A stretch of DNA of 64,000 nucleotides from Atriophallophorus winterbourni (Eukaryota > Platyhelminthes > Trematoda > Plagiorchiida > Microphallidae), in NCBI GenBank assembly GCA_013407085.1, contig JACCGJ010023168.1:1-64000 (forward strand), in the 5' to 3' direction. A program made the position numbers and the translations under genes. The number at the start of each line of letters is the position of its first letter. Position 1 is the first letter of the stretch. Of this stretch, positions 46,401 through 55,400 are shown one piece after another. The notes under the pieces were generated by a model that saw only the letters and a list, made by a program, of their open reading frames with translations, ran no database searches and had not been told where the DNA came from.

Positions 46401-49400
46401 AGTGTGAAATATTGAAAGACACGCATGAAAAAGAATATAAATCGTTTAGGTGTAGCTTGCTAACTTGGGAGCAATACGTACAGCAGTAGTTGACTAGAAA
46501 TACGGTTGATTACGACTCATTTTGTTATTACGAGATCGGTTATCAGACTGTGCACATGGCGATTTGTTCTAGGTAGAGCCGACAATTGATCGCAAAACAC
46601 CTGCTCACAAAATCACGGTTATCGAGTTTAGTGGAAAGATAGCCTGCACAGATTTGAGAGTCTCATGGAAGTTCAGAGATACAGTGTCGATTCCAGTGAA
46701 GTAATACGGCGATGTGATATTAATGATGAGATTGGTTACAATCATTATTTCAAAATCGATTTCATCTCCAAGCGAAGGGGTATGCTCCTAACCGGAACAG
46801 TTGATAGCTTTGTTAAATAATCCATCGTCACCATTTGTTCTCTTCTTATTAAATGTGTGTAAATTCACCGCTAACGCTACGGAATGGGATGCGTGGTACA
46901 AAGATGTTTGCAAAAAATATATAAGTTGTTGCTGGCAAATTTTGCACCTGACCGCTTAGCTAGAGTTACTACTTAAAGTGACATCTACAAGCTTGATAAG
47001 AGCAGATACTGCGGTCTCCCGCTGAACGTAGATCGCGCCGTTAGCGTAGAAATTCCACCTAGCGGTGATGTACTGCCTATCGTTGTAAACGCGTCTGAAG
47101 AGAGATTGTTTCTCATAAATAGGATTATGTATTGACGTGAAACCGAGATCTTCATGAGCTCTGGGTGTACACTCATGGTCGAAATTGACCGAGGAAATTC
47201 AAAGATAAAACTACCAATGCAGATATCTTGAATAGAGAAATACATTTGGTCTAGTTTGATGTATTCGTATGTTCCATTCATTTTGAATTGGTACGAATTG
47301 TACCAGCAATCGATAGTTTGCTCAGCACGTTAAGCGAGGCTTATTCGCGGTTTGTTCGACTGGCTTGAGACCGCATGCGCTGTAATTAGCATTGAACATT
47401 ATTTAAATACTTATCTTACCCAACAGTAGCATACAAGCACAACTTGTTTACCATTCTTCCACTGTTTCAAGCGCATGCGGATCCTGATATTACTGTCCCT
47501 ACCTTATGAATTCAAGCAGCACGAAACTGGTCGTGGGGTGTGTGTGATGGAGATGCATGTCAATGAGCATTTATCTGCTTTTGTTTACATGATCATTTGT
47601 CCCACCAACCAATGATTTCGTCTCCTGAGCTATGCCTCCGCTTTGCGAGTTGGTCAAATGCAGCGGAAGTGCCCTGAGACTGCTGTCGTTGTAAAGGTAT
47701 GGTTTCAAGGCGTTTAACTATTTACTGTTGCCTGTTTCACAAATATCGCGTCATATGAAAACCGTTTAAGGAGAGAGCTCGGTACAACGTCGGATGAATG
47801 AACTTGTGAGAATCTGATACAAGAAAACGATCGTCAACATTCAGTTAGTCAAACATAATGCATCTTGTCTAATATGTAAAACTACGCAGCATCATAAACT
47901 CACAGTTTCCGAATCCATGTGTAATTTTTCAGCGTGCTCAACTCCGCTGAAAATTTGGAATTTATGGAAAGGGTTTCAATGTATGTGGGATAATCGAATT
48001 AATATGTACGAAACTGGTGAATCTAAAAATTGACGCCATTGTTCGTTTTTCCTGCAAAAACTCAGCTCAATGTTGTGGTCAACATAGACAGGCGGTGAGC
48101 CGAAGCTCTCAAACGAAATACGTCTGGAAGCACTCATGCGCTTGCACACAGGTGCTACAACCTATTGCGCAGATTGAGATTGAAACAGCAAAGGCATGAG
48201 TGGTAGATTGAGAACAGCAGAATGTTGGGAAAAATCTGTGGAAATATGCACCTTGTTTGAGATGAATAATGAAAGTTAATTTTACAAAAACATTGTAGTG
48301 CTACGCTCGAAACGCAAAGATTTCCAAGTGAAAGGAGCGATTTATAACATGGAATATTTTGAACTATAATCATAAAATGTTTCCGCTAATTGAGGATCAT
48401 TTCATTTCTGCTAGCGATGAACTAATGTAATGTTACCAGTAACCTTTCCAAAGTAGGCGCAACATTTCTTCTTGGCTGGGGCAACCGCGATCAGATATTA
48501 CGGTGGTTAGTTACGCTATGCCCCGGTCTTGCACTAAGCATCTTTTTTGAAGTGATTGCTTAATCTTGTATGTTGTCTAGTAGAGTGATGAGCAAAGCTT
48601 GTTACGGTGCATGATAGTGAAAGCCTCAAGGGAGCTGTCATGCTGATGTTGCTCTACTCGTTCACGATATATTATTGAATGCCTGTTCCATTCGAGGTGT
48701 AGGCACCGCATCCCAGTTTGTTTGTGCTTACTTTTTTAGAGAGATATGAAAGAGATATGATAGCCTTGGTATTGACCCCGCGAGTTGCGAAGAAATTGCT
48801 CTTGACCTCTCACATTGGAGGCATTGTGTTAAACGTCGTCTGTAACCTGAGGAGTAGCAGATACATCTCTTAACTGCTAAACGCAGATCACGCCGCCGGC
48901 GTGCAACTGACGCAAAACAACCGAGTTCTGCTTATCGTTGCAAGCGCTGCAGGAGAGATTGTTCCTCTCGAATCGGACCGTTTAGTCATACGAAAAGCTG
49001 TAGAACATGAAAATTCATGCGATTTTGATGTACATCCATGGGCAACATCGACCGAAGGAGGCCAACAATAACTCTTTTATAGAATCCGTATCTATTCGAG
49101 ACCAACCCTTCCCCAAAATATTCAGTTTAACTTTTTCCATGGCTCTATGACAGCCGAGCATGAGGTACATACTGCCGGTGTATGCTGCTCTGATGACGAG
49201 GAAGTGCTGGTGAGAAATCACGTGGCTTTAACATTCCAATTGTCGTTTCTTACCACAATCGCCTGGTGATTTGAGGTAATTCGATTTGGTTTTGTTCAAC
49301 GTTTTTCACAGACCAATATTGGGACTCTAATACGAAAGTATTATCGATCCATTTAGCAGTTATTTTTGCTCGGAAAACAGTTATTTTATCTCAAAAATGG

Positions 49401-52400
49401 AATAAGTTATGCCGTGTATCGTGCTGCTTACATCCCTTGGAGCTACACTCCACAGCCAGTCAACTTTGGGTTTAGTTAGCCTGGAAACAATGGTAAATTG
49501 ATAAGCAAAGTTATACTTTCAAGTGACTGTTGAACCAGGTTCGTGCAACGAACGACGGTGATCAAATACAAAGTGACGGATATTCTTCAATGTTACTCTG
49601 GTTTTATGCGATGAAACAAACGATGAAAGATGTCTTCTTGGATGAATTATCAAGATCTCGTTGAGCAGCTCTTTATGAAGGAAAGATACAATGGTACTGC
49701 TGGAATGAATTGTAAATGTTTGCGCGAAGATAAACATCGCATGAGTTGTAAATGAGTAACTTGGACATCAATGTTCGCAAAATGGATTAAACGTCTCAGA
49801 AACAGATATATCAGTTAGTAAATTGAACGAAAAGAGTAATCTGGATAGTTATCTTACAATAATGAACGGTCACACTTATGTTTTGATGTAGCACCTTTAG
49901 CGGTCATTCAAGTTTCGAGGTGAACTCACCGCTGAATGGCTTCCGATGCATCGTTCCTCCCAGCCGGAAAGTTATAAGCGTCTGTTTGTTGTACATCAGC
50001 CGTTGTCGCTAATTCGAACGTATTCTGTACGATGGAAAAAGCACAATTGTAAAGTGTAAAGATACTCAAGTAAGTCGCGCGGCAGATTATAGTCAAAATA
50101 AATATTCCCCCAGCAATTCTATTAATAAAACATAACGCACCTCATTTAGTACCATGTTGGATTCCGCTGCATTGTAAGATGTCCTGTGATAAAATTGAAA
50201 CGGTAAGACAGTTGATGAGCATGGGCTAATTTAAAAATTGTCATGTATAAACAGAAATATATAGATAAATAGATGATTTTAAACACTTGTTACGTTCAAT
50301 TCTCGCATTTGATTCTATTAAAATGGAGTTTACCTTCGAACTCCACATAGCCATTTCGAGGATTTTGCCAACTCACAAAGTACAACGCGATTTTATGATT
50401 TGTGAAACTCTAATTCAAAGCCGTGATGTGTTGCATGACGTATTCAGCAACATCAGACCATTGAATACGCTTCTAGCATGGATCAAGCTCTTTGTTGATG
50501 GACGAAGTCTGATGGCCGTTTGTCTACGTACAAGCTTCCTAAACAACTACTCGTATTTCAACCAAAATAATATTGCCAATGTGAGTGAACTTGCTGGAGT
50601 GACTGCACTTATGTGAACTAAAGCATACGATGCGAAACAACACCTTCTGCTCACAGTTATGAAACGTGTATCTGTTAGGGATAAAGTTCTTCACCCGCCC
50701 CAACTATTAAGAATGAGGTACAGAACATGGTTGAACTGCTGTGGGAGGTTATTACAGTGTTTGATGAAATTAATCACGAAGCTGGTAATAGGCTATCGTA
50801 AACTTTCGCACAGATAACGATTGACAATTTAACATCCCAAGATTACGGTGGCAGTACTCTGATTCTCTGAAATAAAAATGGTTATGTGGCATCATTTTGA
50901 ATCTATATTTTCCAGCGTTGAATTTTTAGTGGCACTGGAGTAGACAGCATCCCTAGATCAGTGCCAAGTCCTTCGAAATATTCACAAATTTGATCACAAC
51001 AGGCCATAATGGACTGGACTGGACTAGAGTTTCGATCTTTTTGGATCTCATCAGCAGTGCATATCCGTCGCTTCTGGTGGAACTCGAACCCACTAACATC
51101 AGCATTGTATTCCCACGCCCTACGCCTTAGGCTACGGTCCACCGCTTGACTGATCACAATTAAACGTTCGTTAACCCTTCTTTAGGTTGAGTAGTATTAT
51201 CTGCCCGACCATAAATGAAGGAGTCAGCAACATTTGTTGCAGTCGCGTAACCGATCTGCTCTCCATGTCAGATCTTCACATCTGTTGAGCACTGTTGTAG
51301 TCGAGGAATCGTTTTATATGATTTGGGAATACTCATCAGTGAGAAGTTTATTGGGGGTTCAAATCCCACCCGATGCACAGGAAATGCACTGCTGATGAGA
51401 TCCTATAACAGGCAAACTCGAGTCCAGTGCTTCCATTATGGACCGTCATGATCAAATTTGTGAATAGTTCAAAGGACTTGGTACTGACATGTAGCCACAA
51501 ACATAAAGAAGATTTCTTCACTAAATGCTCAAACATCATCAGAGTCCATGCTTTGTGAGGATATACGAGAAACTTGAGGTTTGAAAAGTCTTGCTGGTGT
51601 TTTCGTTATTTAAAGGTGATTGATGTTGCCATCATTCTTCTCGTATTAGCACTGAAAACGATCTCTGATAGGCAAGATGGTCTTGAATTCGCGAGATCGG
51701 TTGAATGGGTGAGGGATGGCGAATTTACGTTCAACAAATATTCCTTATCGACTTTGTTCATCGTTTAGATTTGAGATTTTCGAGGCCAGCTTCCTCGTTG
51801 TGCATGAATCAATACTTTGAGGCCGAGCAGCAGCAAATGGAAATGACTTTTCTAAATTCCACACTAAGTTCAAATAGCTTAATGGGGGGTGTGACGTCTG
51901 TAAAGCATAATTCCTCATTTGTATGCATTTCAACCATACAAATCTCGCGACCGGCTTCGTGCTGATTGCCTTTCAAAGAGTGAATGTTAAAACTAAATCC
52001 ACACGATTTCACCCAAGGACGGATACGGAGTGACTTCAAGTTAGCATTCGAAATCTTGCATACTGAAAATCAACCCCCTAAACACTTGCTTAGACCCAAT
52101 GGCTTTACTCGAATACGAAAACATTCAAAGGTTTTAAGTATTCCGCATTTTCGATTGGATATTCGTCGAAATGTTTTCTCGGTAAGGATTTGTTTCACTT
52201 GAAACATTTTACCTGAAGAAATCACTCGCTTGGAATCTGTTGCGGTTTTCGCTTCTAAACTCAATTAGTATATTACGAACCATGCAATATGTGACTGTCC
52301 GTATTGATTTTTGAGATATTTATTGATTTTACTCCATATTCCTGTCATCCTATGGTAATTGTTAATCTTACTGCTTTTTCTTTCAAAAAAACATTCTGAG

Positions 52401-55400
52401 TTCAGAGTTCTGACAGTACGAACAGGATCCACATGCCCTGAAACAGTGTAGCCTAACAAAGGGACGATTTTATTCGGTGAAGACTATCCTTTTCCATTTT
52501 TTATTTAAATCCCAGCCACCAAATCCTAGCTGCTCACGTAAAACCGGCAGTGAATTAGCTCGCATTCACTTCGTGGTATTCCGAACTTATCGTATGCAAA
52601 ATATGCGCTGAGAGAAGTCGATTGTGGAAACACAACTCAACCTTGGTGTGATCAAAACTTTTTCAACGTAATTTAGCCGAAGTTTTTGCTGAAATACCTC
52701 ATTCATCATCCTCAAAATCTGGTCATTAAATTTTACTGGTTTGGATTACCGTTCTATTAAAATACTTGCGCCAAATGGACCCGGATTTAACGAGTTTACA
52801 AATACAAGAACAGTATTCATGCGACACTCACTCTTGTTCTCCCATGGTTGTTAATTTTGGCACTTTTGATTTGGGAGGATGAGCATCTTCCATAGACCGA
52901 TGTGGTGACTGCATACACAACTTGGACATTGAGGGATCCTGGTTCTTGGAGAATGCCGATGCTTCCAAACTGATTTCCTGGAGGAATTCGGCATTCGATG
53001 GGGCCAGTTCGTCGCCAAATGTGAGGTTAAATCCTGACATCTGGCAAGCGGAATAGTAATCAAGAATTTGAAGAATAAAATACCAGCATATGTGATACAG
53101 CACCCGATCGTTGGTTAGCTACGTGTGAATCTGAAGGAAAATTAACGGTGAATTCTTGTTGTTGGCCTCCTTCGGTCGATGTCGACCATTAGTGTACATC
53201 AAAATCGCATGAATTTTCATGTTCTACAGCTTTTTGAATGACTAAACAGTTGGATTCGGGAGGAACAATCTCTCCCGCAGCGCTGGCAACGATAGTCGGG
53301 CGACGCTGTCATAATATGGTGAACATGCTATGTAGACCAGCTTTTGAAAGCACTTCAGCATTAGTCACTCTACCTATCCATGATATGTTCAAGATACGAC
53401 GGATGCTTCGTAGATGGAAAGCATTCAGCTTCCGTTCGTGTCTTACGTGGGTGGTCCAGGTTTCACTGCCGTACAGTAAAGCCGTTACAATCTTGGAACC
53501 GGCTTATTCTTACTTTTGTTTAAATAAAGAAATGTTCTCATAAGTGATTACAAGATTGAGGACACCGGGTACTATTGTCTCGTGGGTTTTGATGCTCTCT
53601 TTTGGTATTTCGCAATGAATTTATGGCGCAATATGGTTATGAAAACCTTGCATGGGTAGATGAGGCTGAGGCTGAATTCTACACCACTTCGGGTTACTGG
53701 AACTAAAGCCTTGGATTCCGGTTGACAGTTCGAGGATGAGCAGTACAACGGAGTATGTGTGATTAAACTTGTTGATAGTTCAACCTTGAGAATAATATTG
53801 TTAATATTGTTAAGATAAACTAATGTATATTGATATGAATTTATGCGATCAGCCAGTATAAATTTAACCGTCGCTAAAATCAGTCGGATTGATTGAGACC
53901 ATAGCTCGGGAAGATGAGAAAAACTTACCAAATTGAGGTTGTCTTCCAACAACGTGATATCTTCCAATCGAGCCTGATTAACTGAATTCTGAGTGTCCAA
54001 AAACTCCTATGAATCGGTTGTTAACCAAGACCACTACCGCACATACCATGTCAGGGTTAACGTGTGGCAGACACAAAATATCGGGGATTTGAAGATCTCC
54101 GAAATCGCCGAGTAAGGCAGTGGCTCCACTCAGAGGAACTTCCGGTATTTCCGTGTGATCCTCGGTTCGTTTGCGTTTTTTCGATCTTGAGGTTGTTTTG
54201 CTAGAAAGATGTGAAATTTCGTGGTGATAACTGGTGATAAAAAAGTTTGGGAACGGGTGTCCGCAAACAACGCGGATCGAAACGAAACTGTGAACGCGTG
54301 TTACCCTGTGGCAGGTAAGTCGACAGAGACTTGTTGGAATTTGTAGCTAGTGCGAAAGCACAGCTCTTGCAAGTCACCTGGATAAAGAAAACCAAATCAA
54401 GCGATCATTTATCGTCCTTGTACGAAGACAAATAAGGGTGAATATTAATAAGCGCTTCATTGCCATCTTAAAACACGGGGTTGTAAATAGTTCAAATTTT
54501 AATATTGTAAATAGGTGATCATATGATGATTCCAGTAAACAGGTGGTTTCAACAAACGTGCTGGTTTAGTATCAAGAATAATGTAATATTGTGAATCATT
54601 TCGTTTTATGGATATGGATTGAATGAATATTAATAACCACGCAATTGATCATAAAAAGTGTTTTCTTCGGGGGCCATAATTATTTTAGCCATTTATTTTG
54701 ATTGTAAAATGGGTGATTACGTTATATATTGTGGTGCGCACATCCCTCTCACTTATACACCACAACCGGTTTCTTGCTGTCATCAGGTGGAGACAGTTAG
54801 ATAAAGTTCAGTAAACCTTGAAACAGTGGTAAATGGGTAAACAAAGTTATACTTGTATGCCACTTATGTATGTAAACAGGATTATGTTTTGCTATATGAA
54901 CAAAGTAATGTGCTTATCAAACAGCACTTTATTACTTGACAATCAGGCGCTTGAAATTGTAGATCGTTTTACTTATGTCGGTAGTTGTATCAATAATTCT
55001 GCATCGTTAGATGGCGAGGTCTCGGCACGCATTTCTAAAGCGACCGTAGCATTCCGCAACCTAGGTCACCTCTGGCGTCAGAAAGGATTGTCTCTGTTAC
55101 TCAAGGGTAGAGTCTATAAAGCCACAGTTCGGGCTGTGTTACTGTATGGGTGCGAAACCTGAACCCTACGTAAGGAACACATAGCGTCTCCAACCGATGT
55201 CTCCGCAACATTCTAGGAGTTAGCTGTTACAATCGCATGCGCATCAATGTTCTCCGAAAAACGTTTTTCGGTAGTAATGTTGATAAAGAGAGGCAAATAA
55301 ACCTGCATAGGTTACGCTGGTTGGGTCACGTTTTACGGATGCCGGACCACCGACTTCCGAAACAGATTCTTTTAGCGAGACCACATCCAGATTGGCGTAA

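Noticed and set aside
51079..51165. Functional tRNA gene
   Set aside because: B-box and tRNA-like head are present, but no cloverleaf or anticodon stem can be drawn and the sequence continues into a SINE body and hammerhead.
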